From positions 186,001 to 250,000 of the forward strand of contig NZ_JAHXPT010000003.1 of assembly GCF_019431045.1 (NCBI RefSeq): 64,000 bases of DNA, in the 5' to 3' direction. Shown here in pieces: positions 20,721-28,889 of this stretch; the first letter of the stretch is position 1; each line of letters begins with the position of its first letter. A program made the translations under genes and the position numbers. Under the pieces are notes generated by a model. That model did no database searches. It was not told the DNA's origin and saw only the letters and a list, made by a program, of their open reading frames with translations. The stretch comes from Clostridium weizhouense (lineage in GTDB: Bacteria > Bacillota > Clostridia > Clostridiales > Clostridiaceae).

Positions 20721-21326
20721 TTAATACGCTCTAAATATTCCAACTAATTTACCAAGGATTTTGCAATCATTAACTATAATTGGATCCATCGAATCATTTT
20801 CAGGTTGTAATCTAATATGATCAGCTTCTTTATAAAATCTTTTAATAGTTGCTTCTTCATCTATTAATGCAACTACAATATCACCATTTAGTGCATTGTT
20901 ACAACTTTCTATAATAGCAAGATCATTATTTCTAATTCCTGCATTAACCATACTTTCACCAGATACTCTTAACATAAATAATTCATTATTATGTTTTATA
21001 TAATCAAGTGGTATAGGAAATGAATCTTCTATATTTTCTGTTGCAAGTATTGGTAGACCAGCTGTTATTTTCCCAACGATAGGGATATTAATCATTTCTT
21101 TTTTTGAACTGGCAAGTTCTACTATCTCTAATGCTCTTGGTTTTGTTGGATCCCTTTTAATAAGACCTTTTTTTTCTAATCTTTTAAGATGACCATGTAC
21201 AGTAGAAGTTGATTTCAATGAAACAGCTTCACATATTTCTCTTACTGAAGGTGGGTATCCTTTATTTTCTGTATATGTTTTTAAAAACTCATATATTTCT
21301 GATTGCCTGTCTTTACTCTCTATCAT
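20721..21326 (-). CDS. lexA: LexA repressor
   Basis: SOS-response repressor that self-cleaves when RecA filaments form. From the ATG at 21326 it is 201 aa. An N-terminal winged helix ([21 protein letters not shown]) binds operators. The cleavage site is Ala89-Gly90 (KITAGLP). The Ser125 (SGESM)/Lys162 (ATIKRF) dyad catalyses cleavage. I prefer the ATG over the GTG at 21344 because GAGGTG (21337-21342) is the ribosome binding site for it. A candidate LexA box lies in the promoter region. Confidence 0.96.
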   Translation of the reverse strand: MIESKDRQSEIYEFLKTYTENKGYPPSVREICEAVSLKSTSTVHGHLKRLEKKGLIKRDPTKPRALEIVELASSKKEMINIPIVGKITAGLPILATENIEDSFPIPLDYIKHNNELFMLRVSGESMVNAGIRNNDLAIIESCNNALNGDIVVALIDEEATIKRFYKEADHIRLQPENDSMDPIIVNDCKILGKLVGIFRAY

Positions 21327-21383
21327 CGTTACGTTACACCTCACTATCTTATAGTTATTATATCATAGCTTTTCTTATATAAC

Positions 21384-21395
21384 AAACTTATGTTC
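21384..21395. promoter_or_regulatory. Candidate LexA operator
   Basis: AAACTTATGTTC matches the Gram-positive LexA dyad GAAC-N4-GTTC with one mismatch. It lies 58 bp before lexA, between it and the divergent 143-aa gene, so it could control both. Confidence 0.45.
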
Positions 21396-21487
21396 TATAT
21401 TGAAATTTATAAACTAAAATTTGCGTAAAATGAGTGGGTTTGATATAATATAATGACGATTTCAGAATAGAAATAGAGGTGTTATAA

Positions 21488-21919
21488 ATGATAAATAAAT
21501 ATACTGATGATGATTATTGTGATATATATCAAAATAAATTATGTGATAATTGTGGTAAATGCTTAGAAATGGATGGTATAGATACTAAAGCGATAAAAAT
21601 AGAAGATATTGCAAAAACAAAAGAAGAAAATAAAATATTAGAAGAAGAATTTTTAAATAATTTGAAATCATCTTTAGATGATGAACAATTAAAAGAATTT
21701 GAAGAAAGTAATGTTGATTTGAAAGCTTTATATTCTAAATTTATTGATTCAACAGATTTGAAAGTAAATGAAATTGAAACAAATGAAAATGTGGGATATG
21801 AAGATGCTTTTGAGCATATTGAATATTTAGATGATACTGATTTATTTGATGAAGAAAGTATAGATGAATTAACAGAAGAAGTATATCCAGGGGTTAGAAG
21901 ATTTAAAAGTAAAAAATAA
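21488..21919 (+). CDS. Hypothetical acidic protein with N-terminal Cys cluster, 143 aa
   Basis: I do not recognise the family. A Cys-rich N-terminus (C at 11, then CDNCGKC about residues 19-25) could bind a metal. The rest is strongly acidic and helical (many Glu/Asp), ending in a short basic tail (RRFKSKK). No signal peptide or membrane segment is seen. It is divergent from lexA across 161 bases carrying a candidate LexA box. GAGGTG precedes the ATG. Confidence 0.65.
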   Translation: MINKYTDDDYCDIYQNKLCDNCGKCLEMDGIDTKAIKIEDIAKTKEENKILEEEFLNNLKSSLDDEQLKEFEESNVDLKALYSKFIDSTDLKVNEIETNENVGYEDAFEHIEYLDDTDLFDEESIDELTEEVYPGVRRFKSKK

Positions 21920-21942
21920 TATTTATTAAAATATATCTAGAT

Positions 21943-21981
21943 AAAAAAGGTGAAATAAATTTAATTTATCACACCTTTTTT
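21943..21981 (+). terminator. Intrinsic terminator after the 143-aa gene
   Basis: AAAAAAGGTG (21943-21952) pairs with CACCTTTTTT (21972-21981), extended by ATAAAT/ATTTAT pairing inside, with continuing T-rich sequence. Confidence 0.8.
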
Positions 21982-22006
21982 ATTTTTTTAATTTTCAATT
22001 AGTTTT

Positions 22007-22032
22007 CAGTATAAATGTTATGTAAAGTAATT
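22007..22032 (+). repeat. dif-like direct repeat, copy 1
   Basis: A 26-nt sequence repeated at 22726-22751 with one mismatch in the same orientation. It contains TTATGTAAAGT, one base from the XerD half of the Firmicute dif consensus (TTATGTAAACT). Reading back, AGTTTTCAGTA would be the XerC-side arm with a 6-nt centre; the two arms match as an inverted repeat at 7 of 11 positions. Confidence 0.5.
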
Positions 22033-22112
22033 GAACATTTAATAATTAAGTATATATTAAAATTTTAAACACAAACTATTATAGAACTATAATTAAAGGA
22101 TGGTGTATTAAT

Positions 22113-22628
22113 ATGAAAAAAAACTCTGTTTTAGCATTAGCTTTACTAGTTATGTTATCATCTTCAGCAATTGTTAGTTGTAAAAATTCAACAACAGATA
22201 ATATTAAAAATAATACAGAGAAAACCAGTGAAGATGTTAAAAAAGTTGGAGAAGATATTAAAGAAGAAGCTAAAGATGTAGGCGAGAATATAAAATATAC
22301 TGCAATAAATTTTAAAGATGATATAGTTAATGCAGGTTATGATATTAAAGAATATGCTGAAGGAAAAAAAGCATATTTTACTGGAAAAGAAACAAATTAT
22401 AAAGTGGGGAATGATTCAGTTTATGTTTATGAATATGATTCTGCTGATAAAATAGAAGAAGATATAAAAAATATATCTGAAAATGGACTAACTATAAATG
22501 GTAAAACAACAAACTTTACAACTAAACCATATTATTATAGAAAAGGGAATACACTTATAATGTACGAGGGAAATGAGTCTAAATATATTGATAATTTTAA
22601 AAAGCTTTACGGAGATTCAATAAGATAA
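22113..22628 (+). CDS. Predicted lipoprotein, 171 aa
   Basis: Secreted lipid-anchored protein of unknown function. The signal peptide (residues 1-22) ends at a lipobox with Cys23 (IVSC). The next 60 residues are a Lys/Glu-rich amphipathic helix with an irregular repeat (VKKVGEDIKEEAKDVGENIK). A C-terminal compact domain follows (about 100-171) with YVYEYDSADKI and a Tyr-rich strand. It is flanked by the two 26-nt dif-like repeats, 81 bp before the start and 98 bp after the stop, and lies next to a Xer-type gene. Confidence 0.75.
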   Translation: MKKNSVLALALLVMLSSSAIVSCKNSTTDNIKNNTEKTSEDVKKVGEDIKEEAKDVGENIKYTAINFKDDIVNAGYDIKEYAEGKKAYFTGKETNYKVGNDSVYVYEYDSADKIEEDIKNISENGLTINGKTTNFTTKPYYYRKGNTLIMYEGNESKYIDNFKKLYGDSIR

Positions 22629-22725
22629 TAATACTATAATTAATTTTATTAAGAAAAATTGACTATATAAATATAAATATAAGAATTGTTTTTATTTTAA
22701 ATTTATATCTATTAAAAAATAACTA

Positions 22726-22751
22726 CAGTATAAATATTATGTAAAGTAATT
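22726..22751 (+). repeat. dif-like direct repeat, copy 2
   Basis: Second copy of the 26-nt repeat at 22007-22032 (25 of 26 identical), 719 bp downstream in the same orientation, between the lipoprotein stop and the shared terminator. The XerD-like half TTATGTAAAGT is unchanged. The left side is less conserved. Confidence 0.5.
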
Positions 22752-22757
22752 TAGATA

Positions 22758-22805
22758 AAACATTACCTACATAAATAAATTTAATTATTTATGTAGGTAA
22801 TGTTT
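22758..22805. terminator. Bidirectional terminator, lipoprotein and recombinase genes
   Basis: A perfect 21-bp inverted repeat (arms 22758-22778 and 22785-22805, 6-nt loop) with a CCTAC/GTAGG core lies between the convergent genes. Confidence 0.8.
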
Positions 22806-22825
22806 ATTATAACAGGAGAGTAGCA

Positions 22826-23815
22826 CTATAATTTTGATAATGGATTTGATTTTACAGCTTCTCTTAATGTATCATCATCAACGTGAGTATAAATTTGAGT
22901 TGTTGATATATTTTCATGTCCTAAAATATTTTGAAGACTCCTTATATCTACTTGTCCATATTTATACATAAGAGTAGCAGCAGTATGTCTTAATTTATGT
23001 GGGGTATATTTAGCATCCGTTAAACCAGCATTGGTTATATGTTTCTTTATCATTATTTCAACAGTTCTTTGATTTATGGGAGCATTCCTAGAAGATAAAA
23101 ATAAGAATTTTTTATTTTCTAATAAAGCTTTAGAATCATCTCTAACTTGTTTATAATTATTTATTGCTCTTAAGCAAGCTTCATTTAAATAAACAGTTCG
23201 TTCTTTATTTCCTTTACCTATGATTGTTAGTGTATCATTTCTAATCTTATCTATCTTTATACCGCATAATTCTGAAAGGCGCATTCCGCAATTTAAAAAT
23301 AAAGTTAAAATACAATAATCTCGAGCATAATTTTTATTTTTTTTATCTAAAGATTCAAGTAAATGTAAGCTTTGTTCTAATGTAAGATAAACGGGATGTC
23401 TTTTATTTATTTTAGGTGATTCAAGCTCAATAGTCGGATTATCTGTTATTATTTTTGCTTTTCCTTGAAGAAATTTAAAGAAAGACTTTAATGTAGCTAC
23501 TTTTCTAGCTCTAGCATAGCTACTATTTTCTCTATATTTTTCAGCAAAAGACATAAAAGCATACAAATCTCTAAGTTTTATAGATTTTAAAAATTCATCG
23601 TCAATTGATGTTATATCTATTTCATCAAAATCAGTTTTGCTATTTTTAACCATTCCTTTATATAGCATCATAAATCTAAAAAATATAGTTAAATCTTTTT
23701 TATATGCACTAATTGTATTTTCAGATTTGTTTTTAATAGTTTCTAGATAGTTTAGAAAATCTATAACCGAATCTGGTAGATCATTATTTTTAAACATATT
23801 AATATCGTAATTCAT
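22826..23815 (-). CDS. Tyrosine recombinase, XerC/XerD type
   Basis: Site-specific recombinase, 329 aa. An N-terminal SAM-like core-binding domain (about 8-125) includes SENTISAYKKDL. In the catalytic domain the residues are Arg179 (GMRLSEL), Lys201 (GKGNKER), His273 and Arg276 (HKLRHTAA), His300 (LGHENIST) and the nucleophile Tyr309 (QIYTHV), all present. Length and motifs fit chromosomal Xer proteins rather than phage integrases, although about 30 residues longer than XerD. The only recombination-site-like sequences nearby are the 26-nt repeats at 22007 and 22726. XerC, XerD or a dedicated recombinase cannot be separated from sequence alone. Confidence 0.85.
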   Translation of the reverse strand: MNYDINMFKNNDLPDSVIDFLNYLETIKNKSENTISAYKKDLTIFFRFMMLYKGMVKNSKTDFDEIDITSIDDEFLKSIKLRDLYAFMSFAEKYRENSSYARARKVATLKSFFKFLQGKAKIITDNPTIELESPKINKRHPVYLTLEQSLHLLESLDKKNKNYARDYCILTLFLNCGMRLSELCGIKIDKIRNDTLTIIGKGNKERTVYLNEACLRAINNYKQVRDDSKALLENKKFLFLSSRNAPINQRTVEIMIKKHITNAGLTDAKYTPHKLRHTAATLMYKYGQVDIRSLQNILGHENISTTQIYTHVDDDTLREAVKSNPLSKL

Positions 23816-24520
23816 TTTTTTATCTCCATAATTGAAATATATTTAAATCTTATTATTATTTACAAGATTTAAATATATTATAACAATAAATGAATTTTTT
23901 ATCAATTATTTCGGGAAATGTATATTTCCCGAAATAATTTTACGCTTTTTTATTAATATTATATCCAAATTTTATATAAATTATACTATTTAATTGTTTT
24001 TAGCTTGATTATTACATTCATTAAACCAACTATTTTTTATTATAAAGTGATTTAATTTAAGTAAGTTATTTAAATTACTTTATATTTTATTTTGTAATTT
24101 AAATCTATTCTAACTGTTTGTTGATTTAGGATTAAGTTTATATATTAAAAAATATATAATTTTAAATATCTTTTAAAATAATGTTTTTATTTTAGTTATC
24201 AATAAATTTATATAGATTAAAACTTTTATAATATCCTAAAATTGCTAAAATTAATCTTAATTAGTTTAAAATACAGATATCGATTCTGATGTTTTTTGGG
24301 ATTTAACTTTTTTAAAAAGCACATAAAACTACTTTTAAAATATATTCAAATTCATAATATATAAACACATGAGGGGTATTTTTTTGCTTATAAATTTCAT
24401 AAAAAATCAAAAATTTGATTAAAAAAGCAATTATAATGTATAATTTATTCAAGGATAAAATATTAATTAAATCTAAAATATGATTTATAATATTTTTTAA
24501 GTTCAAAGGAGGAAAAATCT
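23816..24520. other. Long non-coding AT-rich region with a perfect palindrome
   Basis: About 700 bases without a convincing gene. It includes a perfect 16-bp palindrome at 23904-23939 (listed separately) and otherwise only AT-rich sequence with many stops. The promoter and ribosome binding site of ybaK occupy the right end. Confidence 0.5.
23904..23939. repeat. Perfect 16-bp inverted repeat with CGGGAAAT/ATTTCCCG core
   Basis: Arms 23904-23919 and 23924-23939 with a 4-nt GTAT loop. It sits 90 bp upstream of the recombinase start with no plus-strand gene before it. A T-rich tract (CTTTTTT) begins about 6 nt after it on the plus strand. It could be an orphan terminator or a protein-binding site. 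Confidence 0.7.
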
Positions 24521-24997
24521 ATGGCTCAAACAAAAACTAATGCTATGAGAATTTTGGATACTAATAATATAATATATCAAACTTACAATTATGAAAATAA
24601 GGATGGTAAAATAGATGGCGTTGCAGTTGCACATAAAATAAATAAAGATGTTAATCAGGTTTTTAAAACTTTAGTAACTAAAGGTAATTCTAAAGAAGTC
24701 TATGTTTTCGTAATTCCAGTTGCCGAAGAATTGGATATGAAAAAAGCTAGTAAAGTTGCCAGTGAAAAAAATATAGAAATGATTCACGTTAAAGATATAA
24801 ATAAAATAACTGGTTATATAAGGGGTGGCTGTTCCCCGCTTGGTATGAAAAAACAATTTAAAACTTTTGTTCAAGAAGAAGCTTTATGTTTTGAAACAAT
24901 AGTATTTAGTGGTGGTAAAATAGGTCATCAAATTGAGATGAATCCCTACGATCTTCAAAAAATTATAAATTGTTCTTTTGAAGATATAATTAAGTAA
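24521..24997 (+). CDS. ybaK: YbaK/EbsC-family aminoacyl-tRNA deacylase
   Basis: Trans-editing enzyme that most likely hydrolyses Cys-tRNA(Pro). The 158-aa single YbaK domain has conserved VFKTLV, FVIPVAEELDMKKASK and GYIRGGCSPLGMKK motifs, including the Lys and the GGxSP-like loop used in editing. The start has a GGAGG site 8 nt upstream. Monocistronic, converging with miaB. Confidence 0.9.
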   Translation: MAQTKTNAMRILDTNNIIYQTYNYENKDGKIDGVAVAHKINKDVNQVFKTLVTKGNSKEVYVFVIPVAEELDMKKASKVASEKNIEMIHVKDINKITGYIRGGCSPLGMKKQFKTFVQEEALCFETIVFSGGKIGHQIEMNPYDLQKIINCSFEDIIK

Positions 24998-25066
24998 ATG
25001 TCTATGCTCTAATAGATTTGTAATTGTATATTGCTAATATTATATAATATTTTTCTTAATGAGTAT

Positions 25067-25111
25067 AAAAATAAGATAGTATATAATTTTTAATATACCA
25101 TCTTATTTTTT
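25067..25111. terminator. Bidirectional terminator between ybaK and miaB
   Basis: AAAATAAGAT-GTATAT pairs with ATATAC-ATCTTATTTT across an AT loop, with T-runs on both strands. Confidence 0.75.
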
Positions 25112-25118
25112 AATTACT

Positions 25119-26474
25119 CTACTCTACTATTTCTCCAATTAATGAGAATGAATTAGCCTTAGTAATTTTTACATTAACTAACTTCCCTATCAATTCTGTG
25201 CATCCATCAAAATTTACCAATCTTGCATTTCTAGTTCTTCCAGTCAATTTATTTTCATCATTCTTACTTACACCTTCAACTAGAACTTCATAAATTTTAC
25301 CTTCTGCTGCTTTATTTCCTTTTGCAATACATTCATTAACTACTTTAACTAATTTATTGAATCTTTCATGCTTAACTTCTTCTGGTATTTGATTTTCCAT
25401 CTTATCTGCTGGTGTATGATTTCTTCTTGAATATAAATATGTGAACGCTGCATCATATTGAATTTCTTTAACTAATTCTATAGTTTCTTCAACATCTTCT
25501 TCTGTTTCTCCTGGGAATCCAATTATTATATCAGTTGAAAATGTTACGTCTGGTATTTCCTTTCTTATAGTTTTAGCTAATTCTAAATATTGCTCTCTTG
25601 TATAATTTCTATTCATTTCTTTAAGTAATCTATTTGATCCACTTTGTACAGGTAAATGAATTTGTTCACAAATCTTATCACATTCTTTAATAGCCATAAT
25701 TACATCTAAATTTAAATCTTTAGGATGAGATGTCATAAATCTAATTCTTTCAAGCCCTTCAATTTTATTAATTCTTCTTAGAAGATCAGCAAAGGTAATT
25801 TCATTTTCTAATCCCTTACCATATGAATTGACATTTTGACCTAATAAAGTTACTTCTTTATAACCTTTAGATACTAATTCTTTAATTTCATTTTCTATAT
25901 CTTCAGGATTTCTACTTCTTTCTCTTCCTCTAACATATGGGACTATACAATATGTACAAAAATTATTGCAACCATACATTATAGTAACGAAAGCTTTTAC
26001 ACTACTTTTTCTATCTATAGGAAGACCTTCTACTATTTTTTCTTCTTTATTTAAAATTTCTTTAACTTGTACTCCTTCAGTTTGTACTCTATTTAAGTAT
26101 TCTGGAAATTTATGAGAATTATGTGTTCCAAAAATTATGTCAACAAAAGGGAACCTTTTTAAGATTTCATCAGCCATTCCCTTTTGTTGCATCATACAGC
26201 CACATATTCCAATAATTAATTCTGGATTTTTTTCTTTTAATTTTTTTAACATCCCAAGGTTACCATATACTTTATTTTCAGCATTTTCTCTAACACAACA
26301 AGTATTAAATAATATTATCGAAGCATCTTCTCTAACTTCAGTGTTAGTATAGCCGATTCGTTTTAACATCCCTGATAGTTTTTCTGAATCTTCTTCATTC
26401 ATTTGGCAACCCCAAGTTTCAATATAATATTTTAAACTATTATTCTTTTCTAATTCATTTATATTAAAAGTCAT
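25119..26474 (-). CDS. miaB: tRNA-2-methylthio-N6-dimethylallyladenosine synthase
   Basis: Radical-SAM methylthiotransferase converting i6A37 to ms2i6A37 in tRNA. In the 451-aa protein the N-terminal UPF0004 domain holds one 4Fe-4S cluster via Cys23, Cys59 (NTCC) and Cys93. The radical SAM CxxxCxxC is Cys169, Cys173, Cys176 (CNNFCTYC). A C-terminal TRAM domain (about 380-450) binds tRNA. The start is preceded by GGAGG. It partners functionally with miaA at 18077. Confidence 0.96.
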   Translation of the reverse strand: MTFNINELEKNNSLKYYIETWGCQMNEEDSEKLSGMLKRIGYTNTEVREDASIILFNTCCVRENAENKVYGNLGMLKKLKEKNPELIIGICGCMMQQKGMADEILKRFPFVDIIFGTHNSHKFPEYLNRVQTEGVQVKEILNKEEKIVEGLPIDRKSSVKAFVTIMYGCNNFCTYCIVPYVRGRERSRNPEDIENEIKELVSKGYKEVTLLGQNVNSYGKGLENEITFADLLRRINKIEGLERIRFMTSHPKDLNLDVIMAIKECDKICEQIHLPVQSGSNRLLKEMNRNYTREQYLELAKTIRKEIPDVTFSTDIIIGFPGETEEDVEETIELVKEIQYDAAFTYLYSRRNHTPADKMENQIPEEVKHERFNKLVKVVNECIAKGNKAAEGKIYEVLVEGVSKNDENKLTGRTRNARLVNFDGCTELIGKLVNVKITKANSFSLIGEIVE

Positions 26475-26615
26475 TTTTGTTCCTCCAATTTTTTAAATCA
26501 TCTTGTTGTATTATAACAAATATATTATAGAAATTAAAGCTTATCAGGATTAATCATTATGTTTTTTAATAAATTCTTTTTAGAAATAGTTCATTAAAGT
26601 ATATATTTTTGTAAA

Positions 26616-26652
26616 TTAAAAGTAGATTAAACATAAGTTTAACCTACTTTTA
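26616..26652 (-). terminator. Hairpin after the 59-aa gene
   Basis: TTAAAAGTAG-TTAAAC pairs with GTTTAA-CTACTTTTAA around an ATAA loop. On the minus strand it follows the small gene's stop by 8 nt. Confidence 0.6.
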
Positions 26653-26659
26653 AAAATAA

Positions 26660-26839
26660 TCAATGAGATTGCAAGAAGCATTCATAACTTTCTATTTTAT
26701 CCTCTCTATTAGTTTGTTTTAACCATCTATTATATCGTAAAATATGCTTCTCTAACATTTCTATATTTACTGTTCTATTTTTCTTTCTTTTTTCTGCATA
26801 CATAGCAATTTTTATTAAATTTCCCAATACAGCATTCAT
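26660..26839 (-). CDS. Hypothetical small basic protein, 59 aa
   Basis: A complete minus-strand frame from ATG (26837-26839) to TGA (26660-26662), too short to be noticed by length cut-offs. The protein is Lys/Arg-rich and helical (MYAEKRKKNRTVNIEMLEKH), without membrane segment. AAGAAAGG directly abuts the ATG, so the ribosome binding site is poorly spaced and an internal ATG is possible. A hairpin terminator follows the stop. The family is not recognised. Confidence 0.5.
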   Translation of the reverse strand: MNAVLGNLIKIAMYAEKRKKNRTVNIEMLEKHILRYNRWLKQTNREDKIESYECFLQSH

Positions 26840-27174
26840 CCTTTCTTAACTTAATAATATAACGATACTTTTTCATCACCTGAAACTGTTTACATATACA
26901 GTATATCTAATTTTGAACTTTTAGTAAACCTATATAATTGTCTATGTTTTTTCAACGTATTACATATAATACTATTTTTAAAATAGATATTACATAATAG
27001 TTTATAATTTATTGTCCTATGTTGTATAAATTTGTAAAAATAAATTTAATATTTTAATTAAAGTAAAAAGGTAACAAATAAGATTTACTTACTTTGTTAC
27101 CTTTTTACTTTATTCAGATTCTATAGATAAAATATATCTTTAAATAAGATATATTTTTATTATTATTCTATCCT
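26840..27174. other. Intergenic region with terminator
   Basis: About 335 bases of AT-rich DNA. It holds the terminator of the DUF5661-type gene (27061-27110) and presumably the promoter for the 59-aa gene. Nothing else was recognised. Confidence 0.4.
27061..27110 (-). terminator. Intrinsic terminator after the DUF5661-type gene
   Basis: A perfect 18-bp inverted repeat (27061-27078 and 27093-27110, 14-nt loop) with a GGTAAC/GTTACC core, giving an A-rich/T-rich stem on the minus transcript. Confidence 0.75.
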
Positions 27175-27498
27175 TTATACATTAGTATAATCCCAAAATG
27201 TTTTAGCTTCATCTTCTAACTTTTTTAGCCTTGTATAATAATCAGGAAATTCCATTAAATGTGCTAATGCTATTTTCCCAGTTAATATTGGATCATTTTG
27301 AGTAACATTAGTTTCTGGAAATTTACTACCATGCTCAAGTTCTACATTTACCCCTAAAGTGAATTCTTCTAAATCAAATTTTTCTTTAGAAAAATCAATT
27401 TTTAAATTTCTAGCTATTTCAGCTGCTTCATCCATAGTAAATGATACCTTTTCTCGATTTCCTCTTAGTTTCATTATTATCCAATCACTATGTTTCAT
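27175..27498 (-). CDS. DUF5661-type protein, 107 aa
   Basis: Small soluble protein of the DUF5661 type, function unknown. Recognisable features are the N-terminal helix with DEAAEIARNLKIDFSK, a FTLGVNVELEHG segment, and the C-terminal AHLMEFPDYYTRLKKLE motif. No signal peptide or cysteines. It follows two other small minus-strand genes and ends at a strong terminator. A phage-like or stress-related role has not been shown. Confidence 0.65.
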   Translation of the reverse strand: MKHSDWIIMKLRGNREKVSFTMDEAAEIARNLKIDFSKEKFDLEEFTLGVNVELEHGSKFPETNVTQNDPILTGKIALAHLMEFPDYYTRLKKLEDEAKTFWDYTNV

Positions 27499-27566
27499 AT
27501 TAATACCAACCTAATATTATTTTTACATTTATTATATGCTTTTTATATACAATATGACACAATAAA

Positions 27567-27845
27567 TTAATTTCCACTTAATCCTTCCATACTTGCAAAG
27601 TTTCCACTATACATAGTAACTATTTTTATATCAGTATCAGAAATAGGTACAATACTATTTGCATTTATACCTTTTTTAGTAATTATATAAACTTGCAATT
27701 TCAAATTATCTACATAACAATCATATTTATTGATTTTTTTATGTTCAGCTTTTACATATTGAATAAATTCTAGTTTATTATTAAAATTACTTTTTTCACC
27801 ATAAACTATATTAGAATTATTATCCCAAATTATTTTACTTTCCAT
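27567..27845 (-). CDS. Hypothetical protein, 92 aa
   Basis: Not recognised. A predicted alpha/beta protein with one Cys, no signal peptide and no membrane segment. It lies 44 nt after the GNAT gene and 68 nt before the DUF5661-type gene, all minus strand. GGGGG lies before the ATG as a ribosome binding site. Confidence 0.55.
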   Translation of the reverse strand: MESKIIWDNNSNIVYGEKSNFNNKLEFIQYVKAEHKKINKYDCYVDNLKLQVYIITKKGINANSIVPISDTDIKIVTMYSGNFASMEGLSGN

Positions 27846-27889
27846 TAATATTGTATCCCCCTAATTAAACATTGCTTATGTTCTTTGAA

Positions 27890-28738
27890 TTATTTGCTCC
27901 AAGTTGTTATTTTTCCATATTCACTGAATCCAACTTTTTTATATAATGCTATTGCATTATAGTTGTTAGAATCTACATTTATAGCTACTACACTTATATT
28001 TTCATTATAACATAAATATAATAAATATCTTATTAACATTTCTCCATAACCGTTGCCCCTATATTTTTCTAATATTCCTACATTAACTATAGTATATAAA
28101 TCATTTCGTAGAATAACTTGACCGTAGCCTACTGCATTATTTCTTTCCATTATAAATACACATAGATTATCTATGTAGTAGTCTTCTTGTTCTTCTAGTT
28201 TTATATCATATGGAACTAATGGAATTCTATCATTTTCATGGAATACAGAATTTTGAATAAAGCATCTTAATTTTTCATCTTCTTTTTTAGTAAAAATTTT
28301 AAAATTAGATTTATTACCTAAATAAGATTTATGTTGATTTGATATTTTAATTTTCATCAATGAAGTTACCTTTAATTCTTTAAAACCTAATTTTTTCATT
28401 ATATCATAATTCAACTCATTATCAATTACATCAAAAACTAATAATTTATTCTTAAATATTTTTATGATTTCTTCTTTTACTATATTTATATATAAATCAT
28501 TTATATATAGTGCTAAAATTTTATTTGTACTATCTATAGGAGAATCTATCCATATATATCCTATATACTCATTATTATATTTAAACAACTTTACTTCTTT
28601 TCTTTTTAAATACTGAATAATAAACGATTGAGTATTGTAATCTTTAAAAAAATCTTTATTATATATATTTTTGCTTTGTTTTTGTAATTTTTTTAAGTGT
28701 TTTATATTCATTAATGATAATCTTTCTATTATAAGCAT
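27890..28738 (-). CDS. GNAT-family N-acetyltransferase, 282 aa
   Basis: Acetyl-CoA-dependent N-acetyltransferase with an intact C-terminal GNAT domain (about 150-280). Motif A is VGILEKYRGNGYGEML, the R/Q-x-x-G-x-G/A pyrophosphate-binding loop, followed by NYNAIALYKKVGF. The N-terminal half (about 1-140) looks like a second, degenerate GNAT fold, so this may be a two-domain enzyme. The substrate is unknown. Located downstream of ispH-S1 beyond a terminator. Confidence 0.8.
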   Translation of the reverse strand: MLIIERLSLMNIKHLKKLQKQSKNIYNKDFFKDYNTQSFIIQYLKRKEVKLFKYNNEYIGYIWIDSPIDSTNKILALYINDLYINIVKEEIIKIFKNKLLVFDVIDNELNYDIMKKLGFKELKVTSLMKIKISNQHKSYLGNKSNFKIFTKKEDEKLRCFIQNSVFHENDRIPLVPYDIKLEEQEDYYIDNLCVFIMERNNAVGYGQVILRNDLYTIVNVGILEKYRGNGYGEMLIRYLLYLCYNENISVVAINVDSNNYNAIALYKKVGFSEYGKITTWSK

Positions 28739-28837
28739 AAAAAATTCCTCACTTTTATAATAAGTAAAGTATATTATTTTTATTTATTCTAGTCAATTTC
28801 AAATATACTAAAGAAGTTTTTTATTTACAAGTTAAAC

Positions 28838-28876
28838 AAAAAAGAACCTCTATATAAATATATTAGGTTCTTTTTT
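28838..28876 (-). terminator. Intrinsic terminator after ispH
   Basis: AAAAAAGAACCT (28838-28849) pairs with AGGTTCTTTTTT (28865-28876). It ends the ispH-cmk unit on the minus strand. Confidence 0.85.
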
Positions 28877-28889
28877 ATTTAGTACAAAT

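Noticed and set aside
22826-23815. Recombinase as an integrase of a prophage
   Set aside because: Length and motifs fit Xer proteins; there are no phage genes, att repeats at a tRNA, or excisionase nearby.
24312-24506. 64-aa minus-strand reading frame in the gap before ybaK
   Set aside because: Low-complexity Ile/Leu/Phe/Lys sequence with no ribosome binding site before its ATG; it overlaps the ybaK promoter region.
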